Assembly (NCBI GenBank): GCA_017623675.1
Contig: JAGAOO010000066.1
Span: forward strand, 1-41,750
DNA from: Lachnospiraceae bacterium
GTDB lineage: Bacteria; Bacillota; Clostridia; Lachnospirales; Lachnospiraceae
Length of the DNA: 41,750 bases
Direction: 5' to 3'
Part shown: one piece after another, positions 8,435 through 16,732 of the stretch
Layout of the letters: the number at the start of each line of letters is the position of its first letter
Numbering within the stretch: the stretch's first letter is position 1
The notes under the pieces: generated by a model
Told to the model about the DNA's origin: nothing
Database searches by the model: none
The model's input: only the letters and a program-made list of their open reading frames with translations
Made by a program: the position numbers and the translations under genes

Positions 8435-8653
8435 TGAATTCAAAGGAAATGATGCAAGAATATATGGTTGGAAAAAGCATGAATGATAAAGAAAATGAAA
8501 ATAAAAATAAATGCAGGAGTATTGCAGGAGAAAGAAGAAAGTATTATTATGGAATCAAGAGGAAACATAATAACAGTAAACCTTGTTGTGGCTTGGATGT
8601 GTGAAGCTGGCATAAGGTAAAAGACATCAAAATGGTATAAGGAAGTGCAGAAA

Positions 8654-9205
8654 ATGAATCAGATAACACGTCCTGTTCCGGGACAACAATACCGTCACTT
8701 TAAGGGGAATTTATATCAGATCATTACCATTGGTATTCATTCAGAGACGAATGAAGAAATGGTGGTATATCAGGCGTTGTATGGGGATTTTCAAGTTTAT
8801 ATTCGCCCGCTGGATATGTTTTTGGAACCGATAGATAAAGAAAAATATCCGGAAGCAAAGCAGGAATTTCGATTTCAATTGGTGACAAATGGGAAAGATG
8901 GAGCAAAAGAAGTACAGGAAAAGATAGAAGAAGAGTCCAAGGAAAGAAAAGATATAAATACCGAAGAAGATAAAATAGAAGGCGTGAATCCGTTATTGAT
9001 TCGGTTTTTAGATGCGGAAACTTATGGAGAAAAGTTGAAAATATATCTGGAAATGCGAGACAGTATTGATGAAGTGATTCTGACAGATGTAGCAGCATCC
9101 TTGGATATTTCTACAGGGAGTGGAACGTTGGAGGAACAATATGCAAGCGTTCAATTTGCACTTCATACGTTGGCAAAATATGAACGAAGTAATCGAGATG
9201 ATTGA
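8654..9205 (+). CDS. DUF1653 domain protein
   Basis: 183 residues. GTG 8645 opens the frame, but AAGGAAG at 8639-8645 favours ATG 8654. Residues about 8-65 carry the DUF1653 pattern (YRHFKGN, HSETNEEMVVYQALYG, YIRPLDMFLEP), a small beta-rich domain of unknown role. A lysine/glutamate-rich linker follows, then a helical C-terminal domain (about 110-180) that I do not recognise. The small downstream gene starts 11 bp after the stop, so the two are probably co-transcribed. Confidence 0.85.
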   Translation: MNQITRPVPGQQYRHFKGNLYQIITIGIHSETNEEMVVYQALYGDFQVYIRPLDMFLEPIDKEKYPEAKQEFRFQLVTNGKDGAKEVQEKIEEESKERKDINTEEDKIEGVNPLLIRFLDAETYGEKLKIYLEMRDSIDEVILTDVAASLDISTGSGTLEEQYASVQFALHTLAKYERSNRDD

Positions 9206-9216
9206 GGAGGAATCGG

Positions 9217-9438
9217 ATGCTTAAGAGGAAGGTAAAGCTGGATTTAGACAGTAAGATGAATGAATTAAAAATTAATTTAGAGAATAATTACAAGGATTTG
9301 GCACAAGATGCATTGAAAGCATTACAAACGTCCTTAGAAGGCTATAAGGAAACAGGGGAAATAAATGAAAAGGATTACTTAAAATACAAACAAAAGGTAG
9401 ATAGCTATGCTATGCGTATGATGAATTATCATCATTAA
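9217..9438 (+). CDS. small hypothetical helical protein
   Basis: 73 residues, started at ATG 9217 behind GAGGAGG (9204-9210); the open frame reaches a TTG at 9202, which overlaps the Shine-Dalgarno. The protein is highly charged and predicted helical (KVKLDLDSKMNELKINL, then KDLAQDALKALQTSLEGY), with no membrane segment or known motif. It directly follows the DUF1653 gene and precedes a bidirectional terminator. I do not recognise it. Confidence 0.7.
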   Translation: MLKRKVKLDLDSKMNELKINLENNYKDLAQDALKALQTSLEGYKETGEINEKDYLKYKQKVDSYAMRMMNYHH

Positions 9439-9441
9439 TAA

Positions 9442-9479
9442 AAGGCGGTTTAGAGTAAGAATTGACTCTGAACCGCCTT
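9442..9479. terminator. bidirectional rho-independent terminator
   Basis: AAGGCGGTTTAGAGT (9442-9456) pairs with ACTCTGAACCGCCTT (9465-9479), 15 bp with one G-U pair and an 8-base loop. It lies between the convergent small hypothetical gene and the lytic transglycosylase gene. The T-rich tail (TTTTATT) is better on the minus strand. Confidence 0.88.
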
Positions 9480-9515
9480 CTGTAATATATTCAAGACTGT
9501 GAATAATTCTAATGA

Positions 9516-10097
9516 TTAAGAAATACCCATATAAGATTTTACTTTCGTAATAAAATTCTGGGTTTCGGAATAAGGCGGAACACCTCCATAGTTGTCAACT
9601 GAACCGGCTCCGGCATTATATGCAGCTAATGTAAAATCCAGATTGCCGTTATACCGTTCGTACAATTCAGAAAGAAGCTTTGCCCCACCCATAATATTCT
9701 GCTCTGGATCATAGGGATTGGTTACACCTAGATATTCAGCAGTAGAAGGCATCAATTGCATTATACCAATAGCACCTGCAGAGGAAACAATATTTGACTG
9801 GAACCCGGATTCCTGTTTTGCTACTGCTTTTAGTAAATCAACAGATATATGGTAAGTATCTGCGGCTTTTTGAAAAAATTCATCATAAGCATTTTCACAA
9901 CTGTTGTAAGATACGGCAGAAGAATTGACTTGTCCGGAAAGGCTGCTATTTAAAATCTCCTGAAAGGACATACCGTTATTTTGCTGAAGCGCAGCAACCT
10001 GTGCCTCTTGCCTGATAGTCTGGGCAGCCCTTGCCTGTGCCACTGCTTCTAAAAATTGTGCCTCTGTTGTATATGTCATAGAGGATACATATGCCAT
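9516..10097 (-). CDS. lytic transglycosylase (SLT domain)
   Basis: 193 residues, started at ATG 10097 behind GAGGG. The C-terminal half is a soluble-lytic-transglycosylase domain: the catalytic glutamate is Glu96 in AKQESGFQ, followed by SSAGAIGIMQLMP and, near the end, LAAYNAGAGSV. The enzyme would cleave glycan strands to leave 1,6-anhydroMurNAc ends. The ~70-residue N-terminus is Gln/Ala-rich and lacks a recognisable signal peptide, so export is not explained. Short SLT proteins like this often accompany flagellar or secretion systems, but none is present here. It has its own promoter (10158-10186) and terminator. Confidence 0.92.
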   Translation of the reverse strand: MAYVSSMTYTTEAQFLEAVAQARAAQTIRQEAQVAALQQNNGMSFQEILNSSLSGQVNSSAVSYNSCENAYDEFFQKAADTYHISVDLLKAVAKQESGFQSNIVSSAGAIGIMQLMPSTAEYLGVTNPYDPEQNIMGGAKLLSELYERYNGNLDFTLAAYNAGAGSVDNYGGVPPYSETQNFITKVKSYMGIS

Positions 10098-10157
10098 AAT
10101 TATTTCCCTCTTTCGTGTTTGGAATGTTACTTTATTTCATTTAATCGGATAACATTA

Positions 10158-10186
10158 AGTATAATAGAAAAAAGAGAAAACTGCAA
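10158..10186 (-). promoter_or_regulatory. promoter for the lytic transglycosylase gene
   Basis: Minus strand: TTGCAG (10186-10181), a 17-bp spacer, TATACT (10163-10158). It diverges from the hydrogenase promoter. Confidence 0.7.
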
Positions 10187-10195
10187 TGTCTTTCA

Positions 10196-10224
10196 TAGAC
10201 AGAAGGCGAGGAAAGGTGTATACT
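10196..10224 (+). promoter_or_regulatory. promoter for the hydrogenase gene
   Basis: TAGACA (10196-10201), a 17-bp spacer, TATACT (10219-10224), about 42 bp before the ATG. Confidence 0.65.
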
Positions 10225-10265
10225 AAATTCGATTATGTTAAATGTACAGGAGACGGAGGTAAAAC

Positions 10266-11774
10266 ATGCGAGGGCTAGAAACAGATGTAAGACGGTTGCG
10301 AAAACAGGTTTTTGTTGAAATTGCAAAAGTTGCATACAATTCGGAATCAATTAATGATGATATTGAAGCAATTCCATATACGATTACACCAGGGGATACC
10401 CCACAGTACTGTGATAATATATACCGGGAACGTGCAATTACCAGTGAACGGGTACGTTTGGCAATGGGCATGTCATTACGCCCGGAGGATCGTCCTGTCC
10501 ATGTTACACAGGGCTTAGAAGAGAGTGCTATTGATGAGAAGTATTACGAGCCACCATTAATGCAGGTAATTCCATCTGCTTGTAATGCTTGTGAGAATAA
10601 TATTTATGAAGTGAGTAACCAATGTAAGGGTTGTGTGGCTCATCCATGTATGGAGGTTTGTCCGATGGATGCCATTTCCTGGGTAAATGGTAAGTCTTTC
10701 ATCGACCAGAATAAGTGTATTAAATGCGGAAAATGTAAGCAGAATTGTCCATATGATGCTATAGCGAACAAGCGCCGTCCATGTGCAGATGCCTGTGGTG
10801 TTGGTGCCATTGAAAGTGATGAACACGGAAGAGCTAAAATTAATGAGGAAAAATGTGTATCCTGTGGTATGTGTATGGTAAGCTGTCCGTTTGGTGCCAT
10901 TGCTGACAAATCTCAGTTGTTTCAGCTAATCCGGGCAATGAAGTCTGGAAGAGAAATTATTGCTGAAATTGCACCTGCATTTGTTGGGCAGTTTGGTGAG
11001 TATGCAACGCCGGATAAAATAAAAGCGGCTTTACTGAAAATAGGGTTTAAGGATGTTTATGAAGTGGCAATAGGTGCAGATATCGGTGCAATGGCAGAGG
11101 CAGAGCATTATGTAAAGGCAGTAGCAAGCGGTGAACAGCCATTTTTATTGACCTCATGCTGTCCGTCCTGGGCAATGTTGGCAAAAAAGTATTTTCCTGA
11201 GACAATCAGCATGATTTCCAATGAACTGACCCCAATGGTTGCAACTGCACGAATCATTAAGAAAGAGCATCCAAATGCATCTGTAGTGTTTATTGGACCT
11301 TGTGCGGCTAAGAAGCTGGAAGCTTCCAGACGTACGGTGCGGAGTGATGTAGATTTTGTAATTACTTTTGAAGAACTGGATGCTATGTTTATTGTACAGG
11401 ATATTGAATTTGATGATTTTCGTCAGGGTGTTCCTATGGAAGATGCAAGTGGTGCCGGACGTGGTTATGCAGTAGCCGGTGGTGTGGCTGATGCCATTAA
11501 GGCATGCATAAAGGAATATCATCCTGAAGTTGAAGTAAATGTAGAGCATGCAGAAGGATTAAGTGAATGTCGCAAGATGCTGATGCTTGCAAAGGCTGGC
11601 AGAAAGAACGGATGTTTAATTGAAGGAATGGGCTGTCCGGGCGGATGTATTGCCGGAGCCGGCACCAATATCCCATTGAATCAGGCAACAGTTGCAGTTC
11701 GGAACTTCAAAGGTTCGACTAAAAAGACAATTCCGGATTCTTCGGTTCTGGAAAAAGAAATCAATAAAGGGTAA
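10266..11774 (+). CDS. [FeFe] hydrogenase, monomeric group B type
   Basis: 502 residues, started at ATG 10266 behind GGAGG. It makes or consumes H2 with electrons from ferredoxin during fermentation. The N-terminal domain has several cysteine-rich [4Fe-4S] motifs, including C151-x2-C-x2-C-x3-C161 and C197-x2-C-x2-C-x3-C207. The H-cluster signatures are L1 TSCCPSW (Cys298/Cys299), L2 GPCAAKK (Cys346) and L3 GCPGGC (Cys457, Cys461). The alanine after the L2 cysteine and the serine in L1 fit the group B family rather than the classic group A enzyme, whose L2 is MPCTxKK. No HydE, HydF or HydG maturase gene is in the window. The next gene starts within 18 bp, so a two- or three-gene transcript is likely. 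The physiological direction is unknown. Confidence 0.93.
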   Translation: MRGLETDVRRLRKQVFVEIAKVAYNSESINDDIEAIPYTITPGDTPQYCDNIYRERAITSERVRLAMGMSLRPEDRPVHVTQGLEESAIDEKYYEPPLMQVIPSACNACENNIYEVSNQCKGCVAHPCMEVCPMDAISWVNGKSFIDQNKCIKCGKCKQNCPYDAIANKRRPCADACGVGAIESDEHGRAKINEEKCVSCGMCMVSCPFGAIADKSQLFQLIRAMKSGREIIAEIAPAFVGQFGEYATPDKIKAALLKIGFKDVYEVAIGADIGAMAEAEHYVKAVASGEQPFLLTSCCPSWAMLAKKYFPETISMISNELTPMVATARIIKKEHPNASVVFIGPCAAKKLEASRRTVRSDVDFVITFEELDAMFIVQDIEFDDFRQGVPMEDASGAGRGYAVAGGVADAIKACIKEYHPEVEVNVEHAEGLSECRKMLMLAKAGRKNGCLIEGMGCPGGCIAGAGTNIPLNQATVAVRNFKGSTKKTIPDSSVLEKEINKG

Positions 11775-11791
11775 TGGATGGGGAGATATTT

Positions 11792-13006
11792 ATGAAGAAA
11801 TTCTTGACCGGATTACGGTATGGAAATTGGCTGACAAAATTATATGTAATTTCAATTCCGATTTGTATTCTGGTAGGAATTGTACTGATTGTACTTTCGT
11901 TTGTTTGGAATGTAATATATTTATTTCTTCTTGGAGTGGCGTTTGGTATCGGTGCGATTGCCTTAAGCCAGAGTTTCACAATTGAAGAGGAATTCATAGA
12001 GCAGGAACCGGAAGAGGAGAAAAAACAGACAACAGAGCAATTGCCAAGAAAAAAAGTGCAAAGAAAACCGGAAGCCCGGGAAATGGTGGAAGAAAGCCAA
12101 GAGGTAGAAAAGGAAGCTGGGGAAACCGAGAAAAAAAGCCAGGGAGTTGAAACGGAAACAGAAATCAAAGAGTCGAAGGAAACGGAGAAGAAAAAAGAGA
12201 ATAAGAAACCGAACCAAGATGAATTAGAGGAATACGATGAAAAAAAGATAAAACAGGTGTTTTACAAATATAAAGTACGGAAGGAGCACCGTTTGATTAT
12301 GATTGATGAATGGAAGGAAAGAGAGATTCATCAACAACCTGCTTATATCTGGGTTCATCGGGGACAGGTGCATCTTTTGATTATAGGTGATGGTGTTCAG
12401 GAACTTACCGTTCCGGTGAATAAAGCGTCCTCAATGCTTTATCAAAGAGGCATTGTCTGTCAAACAAAGGAGGAATATCCTCAATTCCGAAAAGAAAGCT
12501 TGTTAGCCACTTTGTTTTCGCCATATTTGCCGGTGTATCATGAGGGAAACAAGAATGGAAGACCGGTAATTTATAAGAATTTATTTGAATTCGGAAGCGG
12601 AATCAAAATAACGAATACATCGGCGAGAAATGTCAGAGATTTGTTGCAGTCTGAGGTGCAAGTGGATGATATTGTAACCAGAGATTTGCGGTATAATTCA
12701 TTTTTTAAAGAGATCTATAAAACAGGAATCTTGTTTCGAGAACAGGTGATTACAGCAAAAGAATATCAGGATCAGGTGAATGATGTTTTGCAGAATCTGG
12801 CACTTTCTGATGCATCAGATAAAGAATATGAGGATACCCTGCAATTGCTTTGCCATCAGAAATTGATTTCACAAGAATATATGGAATATTACAAGCAGTA
12901 TCGAGTCCGGGTTCGTTTAGAGGAGGAAGAGAAGAAAACCGGACGGAATCATAAGAAGGATAAGCAAAAGAAAAAAACGAAAGAGCAAAAGAAGACAAAA
13001 AAATAA
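11792..13006 (+). CDS. uncharacterised membrane protein with charged linker and cytoplasmic domain
   Basis: I do not recognise the family. ATG 11774 overlaps the hydrogenase stop (TAATG), but GGGGAG at 11780-11785 favours ATG 11792, giving 404 residues. Two adjacent transmembrane segments lie at about 18-60. A very acidic/basic low-complexity linker follows at about 70-150 (runs of Glu and Lys), then a globular region at about 155-385 and a lysine-rich tail. The globular part (for example HRLIMIDEWKEREIHQQPAYIWVH) shows no catalytic motif that I can name. The tight spacing suggests co-expression with the hydrogenase, and the small membrane gene follows 18 bp later. A link to hydrogenase function is only inferred from position. 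Confidence 0.8.
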   Translation: MKKFLTGLRYGNWLTKLYVISIPICILVGIVLIVLSFVWNVIYLFLLGVAFGIGAIALSQSFTIEEEFIEQEPEEEKKQTTEQLPRKKVQRKPEAREMVEESQEVEKEAGETEKKSQGVETETEIKESKETEKKKENKKPNQDELEEYDEKKIKQVFYKYKVRKEHRLIMIDEWKEREIHQQPAYIWVHRGQVHLLIIGDGVQELTVPVNKASSMLYQRGIVCQTKEEYPQFRKESLLATLFSPYLPVYHEGNKNGRPVIYKNLFEFGSGIKITNTSARNVRDLLQSEVQVDDIVTRDLRYNSFFKEIYKTGILFREQVITAKEYQDQVNDVLQNLALSDASDKEYEDTLQLLCHQKLISQEYMEYYKQYRVRVRLEEEEKKTGRNHKKDKQKKKTKEQKKTKK

Positions 13007-13024
13007 TGAAATGAGGTTGAAAAA

Positions 13025-13219
13025 ATGAGTCAGTGGATATTGGCAGCGATGAATCAAGGATTGATGTCGCCTGTGACAGGGGATGGTTTCCGACCATGGA
13101 TTGCGGCAGTTATTTTAATTGCATCAGTGATTGTTCTGGTAGTCATGATTGTATTAAGCAAACGGGGGGATTCAGACTCTAAGGAGGATTCCTTTCAGGA
13201 TGAAGACGAATCCATATAA
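13025..13219 (+). CDS. small single-pass membrane protein
   Basis: 64 residues, started at ATG 13025 behind an AGGTTGA-type site. A single hydrophobic helix (WIAAVILIASVIVLVVMIVL, residues about 25-44) is followed by SKRGDSDS and an acidic tail. A VTGDG motif before the helix and basic residues after it resemble a sortase-sorted C-terminus, but there is no LPxTG and no exported domain, so this is probably coincidence. It is the third gene after the hydrogenase. Function unknown. Confidence 0.65.
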   Translation: MSQWILAAMNQGLMSPVTGDGFRPWIAAVILIASVIVLVVMIVLSKRGDSDSKEDSFQDEDESI

Positions 13220-13275
13220 GGAATGCTAAGAAATTGATGAAAACAGATGAATATTGAAAAAAACAGATGTAATAT

Positions 13276-13304
13276 TTGACAAATGAAATATCTATGCGTA
13301 AAAT
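13276..13304 (+). promoter_or_regulatory. sigma-A promoter for icd
   Basis: A perfect TTGACA (13276-13281), a 17-bp spacer, TAAAAT (13299-13304), 40 bp before the start codon. Confidence 0.85.
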
Positions 13305-13343
13305 GTGGGAATAGAAAGACAGAAATCATAGGAGGGCACAGAT

Positions 13344-14555
13344 ATGGAAAGAATTAAAATGACCACACCATTAGTAGAAATGGACGGAGACGAAATGACT
13401 CGTATTCTTTGGAAGATGATAAAGGATGAACTATTACTTCCATATATTGATTTGAAGACAGAGTATTACGATTTGGGTCTGGAATACAGAAATGAGACGG
13501 ATGATAAAGTAACCATAGATTCTGCAGAAGCAACCAAGAAATATGGTGTTGCTGTAAAATGTGCTACGATTACACCAAATGCAGCACGTATGACAGAATA
13601 TAACTTAAAAGAAATGTGGAAAAGCCCGAATGGAACGATTCGTGCAGCATTAGATGGTACTGTATTTCGTGCACCAATTGTTGTAAAGGGAATTGAACCT
13701 TGTGTAAAGAATTGGGAAAAGCCAATCACATTAGCAAGACATGCCTATGGTGATGTTTATAAGAATACTGAGATTCGTGTTCCGGGTGCAGGAAAGGCGG
13801 AACTGGTATTTACTGCTGAAGATGGAACAGAAATTCGTGAATTAATACATAATTTTAACGGAGCAGGTATTATTCAGGGTATTCATAATACGGATAAGTC
13901 TATTGAAAGTTTTGCACGTTGTTGCTTTAACTATGCGTTAGATACTAAGCAGGATTTGTGGTTTGCAACCAAGGATACAATTTCAAAGAAATATGACCAT
14001 CGCTTTAAGGATATTTTCCAGGAAATTTATGATGCAGAATATGATGACAAATTTAAGGCGGCAGGTATTGAATATTTTTATACTTTGATTGATGATGCAG
14101 TTGCCCGTGTTATGAAAGCGAAAGGTGGATTTATCTGGGCTTGTAAGAATTATGATGGTGACGTTATGAGCGATATGGTTTCCAGTGCATTTGGCTCATT
14201 GGCTATGATGACTTCTGTATTAGTGTCACCAGAGGGTTATTATGAATATGAAGCTGCTCATGGTACAGTACAAAGACATTATTATAAACATCTGAAGGGC
14301 GAAGAGACTTCTACCAACTCCGTGGCAACGATTTTCGCATGGACAGGGGCATTACGGAAGCGTGGAGAGATGGATAATCTTCCGGATTTACAGAAGTTTG
14401 CAGATGCTTTGGAAGCCGCAACCTTGGAAACGATTGAATCGGGCAAGATGACCAAGGATTTGGCATTGATTACCTCTATCCCGAATCCAACAGCTCTATC
14501 CAGTGAAGGATTCATTAAGGCAATCCGCGAGACCTTAGATGCAAAATTAGCATAA
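13344..14555 (+). CDS. icd: isocitrate dehydrogenase (NADP+)
   Basis: Oxidative decarboxylation of isocitrate to 2-oxoglutarate, supplying glutamate carbon and NADPH. 403 residues, started at ATG 13344 behind AGGAGGG. The substrate-binding region has ITPNAARM (about 76-83), WKSPNGTIR (92-100, with the conserved Ser95 and Arg100) and a following Arg109. These are the marks of the homodimeric eukaryote-like (type II, IDH1-like) NADP enzyme rather than the E. coli Icd type. It has its own strong promoter and converges on the ABC-F gene through a shared hairpin. The only citrate/isocitrate-type hydratase in the window is the aconitase-family gene 8 kb upstream, in a separate transcript. Confidence 0.95.
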   Translation: MERIKMTTPLVEMDGDEMTRILWKMIKDELLLPYIDLKTEYYDLGLEYRNETDDKVTIDSAEATKKYGVAVKCATITPNAARMTEYNLKEMWKSPNGTIRAALDGTVFRAPIVVKGIEPCVKNWEKPITLARHAYGDVYKNTEIRVPGAGKAELVFTAEDGTEIRELIHNFNGAGIIQGIHNTDKSIESFARCCFNYALDTKQDLWFATKDTISKKYDHRFKDIFQEIYDAEYDDKFKAAGIEYFYTLIDDAVARVMKAKGGFIWACKNYDGDVMSDMVSSAFGSLAMMTSVLVSPEGYYEYEAAHGTVQRHYYKHLKGEETSTNSVATIFAWTGALRKRGEMDNLPDLQKFADALEAATLETIESGKMTKDLALITSIPNPTALSSEGFIKAIRETLDAKLA

Positions 14556-14590
14556 AAGAAATCAGTCAAAGAAAACGGAATATAAGTAAG

Positions 14591-14625
14591 AAACGCTGGC
14601 AAGTAGAATTACTCTGCCAGCGTTT
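14591..14625. terminator. bidirectional hairpin terminator between icd and the ABC-F gene
   Basis: AAACGCTGGCA (14591-14601) pairs perfectly with TGCCAGCGTTT (14615-14625). The stop codon and last few codons of the minus-strand ABC-F gene lie inside the hairpin. Neither side has a long T run, so termination strength is uncertain. Confidence 0.7.
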
Positions 14626-16555
14626 CCCATTCTTCATATGCTTTTTCTAATTCGGCTTCGATAGATGCTTTCTCCTTTGCCAGCTCCATACATTTCGTTG
14701 GATTGGTTGCAACCTCTGAAAGACACATTTCCTCGTCAATTTCCTGACTGCGAGTTTCTAATTCTTCAATCCGTGTTTCCAGTTTCTTTAAGTCATTTGC
14801 TTTTTTGCGAAGCCTTGCCTGTTCCTCCTTTTTGGCTTGCCAGTCTGCTTTGTTGCTTGTGGTCTCTGGAACAGAGGAACCGGTGGATGTGAGAGAACCG
14901 TTAGCGGTAGAAGCAGCAGCTCCAATGGAATTGGTATAAATCTGTTCCACTAATTCTTTCTTCTCCAAGTAATAATCATAATTTCCCTTATATTCATTTA
15001 AGTGCTGACCGGTTAAATCGAGGATGCGGGTTGCTGTCTTATTAATGAAGTATCGGTCATGGGATACATAGAACACGGTTCCTGTATAACTGCAAAGAGC
15101 AGATTCTAAAATTTCCTTCGAAGTAATATCCAAGTGATTGGTCGGCTCATCTAAAATCAGAAGATTGGCAGAAGACAGCATAAGCTTTGCCAGAGATACA
15201 CGACCACGTTCACCACCACTTAAGTCTTGAATCTTCTTGAATACATCATCACCGGTAAAGAGAAATGCGGCTAATACATTGCGGATTCGTGTATTAGTTA
15301 AGCTGGGATATGCATCTGAAATCTCTTGGAAAATGGTTTTTTCCGGTGACAGCACCTGATGCTCCTGATCGTAATAACCGATTTTAACCCGGGAACCTAA
15401 TACAATTCGCCCTTCATCTTTTGGTATATATTTATTGATAATTTTTAGTATAGTTGTTTTTCCGGTTCCATTGTTGCCAATTAAAGCGACACGTTCACCA
15501 CGTTTAATATCAATGGTAATATCCTGAAATAAATGGTTGTCACCAAAGGATTTTGAGAGATGTTCTACTAATAACACGTCTGTTCCACTTTCTATCTCCG
15601 GTTCCAATTGAATTCGCATAGCGTCATGAAGTTCTTGCGGTTTTCCAATTACTTCCATACGATTTAATAACTTTTCTCTGCTTTCTGCCCGTTTGATGGA
15701 TTTTTCCCGATTAAAGGAACGAAGTTTTGCAATAACCTCCTCCTGGTGCTGAATTTCTGCCTGTTGATTCAAATAGGCTTTCATTTCGCTGGCACGAATT
15801 TCTTCCCGACGAGCAGCATACCAACTGTAATTTCCGTTATAAACCCGGCTGACACCATGCTCTAATTCAACCACTTTTGTAACAATTCGGTCCAGAAAGT
15901 ACCGGTCATGGGAGATGATTAATACGGCACCACGGTAACTGTTCAGATAGCCTTCCAACCATGCAATGGAATTCATATCCAAGTGGTTAGTAGGTTCATC
16001 CAGTAGAATGATATCCGGCTGGCTGAGCAATAAACGCCCTAATGCCACACGAGTCTTTTGTCCACCGGACAGTGTGGAAATTCTGGTATCATAATCTGCT
16101 TCTGTAAATCCCAAGCCTTTTAAAACGCCATTGATTTCGCTTTTATAGGCATAACCGTTCTGGGATTCGAATTCATGATTTAAGCGGTTGTAGGTATTCA
16201 GTAAGGACTCCAATTCCTCTCCCTGTGCATGCTTCATGGCTTGTTCTGTTTCCCGTAGCTGTCGGTCTAATGTGATAATGTGTTGCTTTACGGAAAGCAT
16301 TTCTTCATATATTGTATTTTCATAAGAATGCTCCTGTTGCTGGGCAAGATATCCAATGGTTTTATCTTTACCAAGAATGACCTGACCGGAATCCGGTGCT
16401 TCTTCTCCGATGATGATTTTGAATAAAGTGGATTTTCCTGCGCCGTTAATTCCGACAAGGGCAGTTTTCTCATGGCCTTCTATATGAAATTGAATATCCT
16501 TTAATACCTCTTTGATACCAAAGGACTTGGTTATATTCTGACATGCCAGTATCAT
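14609..16555 (-). CDS. ABC-F family ATPase (YdiF-like)
   Basis: A 648-residue soluble protein with two ABC domains and no membrane segments, so a ribosome-associated ABC-F translation factor rather than a transporter. AGGAGG sits eight bases before ATG 16555; the longer open frame starts upstream of it and is rejected. The first Walker A is GINGAGKST (about 35-43), with signature LSGGQKTR and LLDEPTNHLD. The second has GNNGTGKTT, LSGGERGR and LILDEPTNHLD. The glutamine/arginine-rich linker between them is the ABC-F interaction motif. The C-terminal ~80 residues form a coiled coil (ARLRKKANDLKKLETRIEEL), as in B. subtilis YdiF. A role in housekeeping translation rescue or antibiotic protection cannot be decided from sequence. 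Confidence 0.93.
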   Translation of the reverse strand: MILACQNITKSFGIKEVLKDIQFHIEGHEKTALVGINGAGKSTLFKIIIGEEAPDSGQVILGKDKTIGYLAQQQEHSYENTIYEEMLSVKQHIITLDRQLRETEQAMKHAQGEELESLLNTYNRLNHEFESQNGYAYKSEINGVLKGLGFTEADYDTRISTLSGGQKTRVALGRLLLSQPDIILLDEPTNHLDMNSIAWLEGYLNSYRGAVLIISHDRYFLDRIVTKVVELEHGVSRVYNGNYSWYAARREEIRASEMKAYLNQQAEIQHQEEVIAKLRSFNREKSIKRAESREKLLNRMEVIGKPQELHDAMRIQLEPEIESGTDVLLVEHLSKSFGDNHLFQDITIDIKRGERVALIGNNGTGKTTILKIINKYIPKDEGRIVLGSRVKIGYYDQEHQVLSPEKTIFQEISDAYPSLTNTRIRNVLAAFLFTGDDVFKKIQDLSGGERGRVSLAKLMLSSANLLILDEPTNHLDITSKEILESALCSYTGTVFYVSHDRYFINKTATRILDLTGQHLNEYKGNYDYYLEKKELVEQIYTNSIGAAASTANGSLTSTGSSVPETTSNKADWQAKKEEQARLRKKANDLKKLETRIEELETRSQEIDEEMCLSEVATNPTKCMELAKEKASIEAELEKAYEEWETLAE

Positions 16556-16619
16556 TTGTTGTTCCTCCTGCAAGCAATCAGTGAATGTTCTGCGTCACTG
16601 CGTTCATACTCATGCGTTC

Positions 16620-16649
16620 ATAGTATCATATTCTGGACATTTCTTACAA
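16620..16649 (-). promoter_or_regulatory. possible promoter for the ABC-F gene
   Basis: Minus strand: TTGTAA (16649-16644), an 18-bp spacer, TACTAT (16625-16620). A direct repeat TGCGTTCATA (16599-16608 and 16613-16622) lies just downstream and could be an operator. Confidence 0.5.
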
Positions 16650-16663
16650 GAAGAATCAATGAT

Positions 16664-16692
16664 TTGACATTCCAATGGTATGGGACTATTAT
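16664..16692 (+). promoter_or_regulatory. sigma-A promoter for the NAD(P)HX repair gene
   Basis: TTGACA (16664-16669), a 17-bp spacer, TATTAT (16687-16692). The -10 box covers the upstream ATG at 16691, which therefore cannot be the start codon. Confidence 0.8.
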
Positions 16693-16732
16693 GGTGGAAG
16701 TTAGACTGTATCAGTATAAGGAGGGTAAGGCA

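Noticed and set aside
8479-8604. 41-codon plus-strand ORF upstream of the DUF1653 gene
   Set aside because: Low-complexity Lys/Asn start, no good Shine-Dalgarno, and it occupies the promoter-rich intergenic region; not supportable as a gene.
13025-13219. Sortase substrate
   Set aside because: VTGDG before the helix is suggestive, but there is no LPxTG motif and no exported domain in a 64-residue protein.
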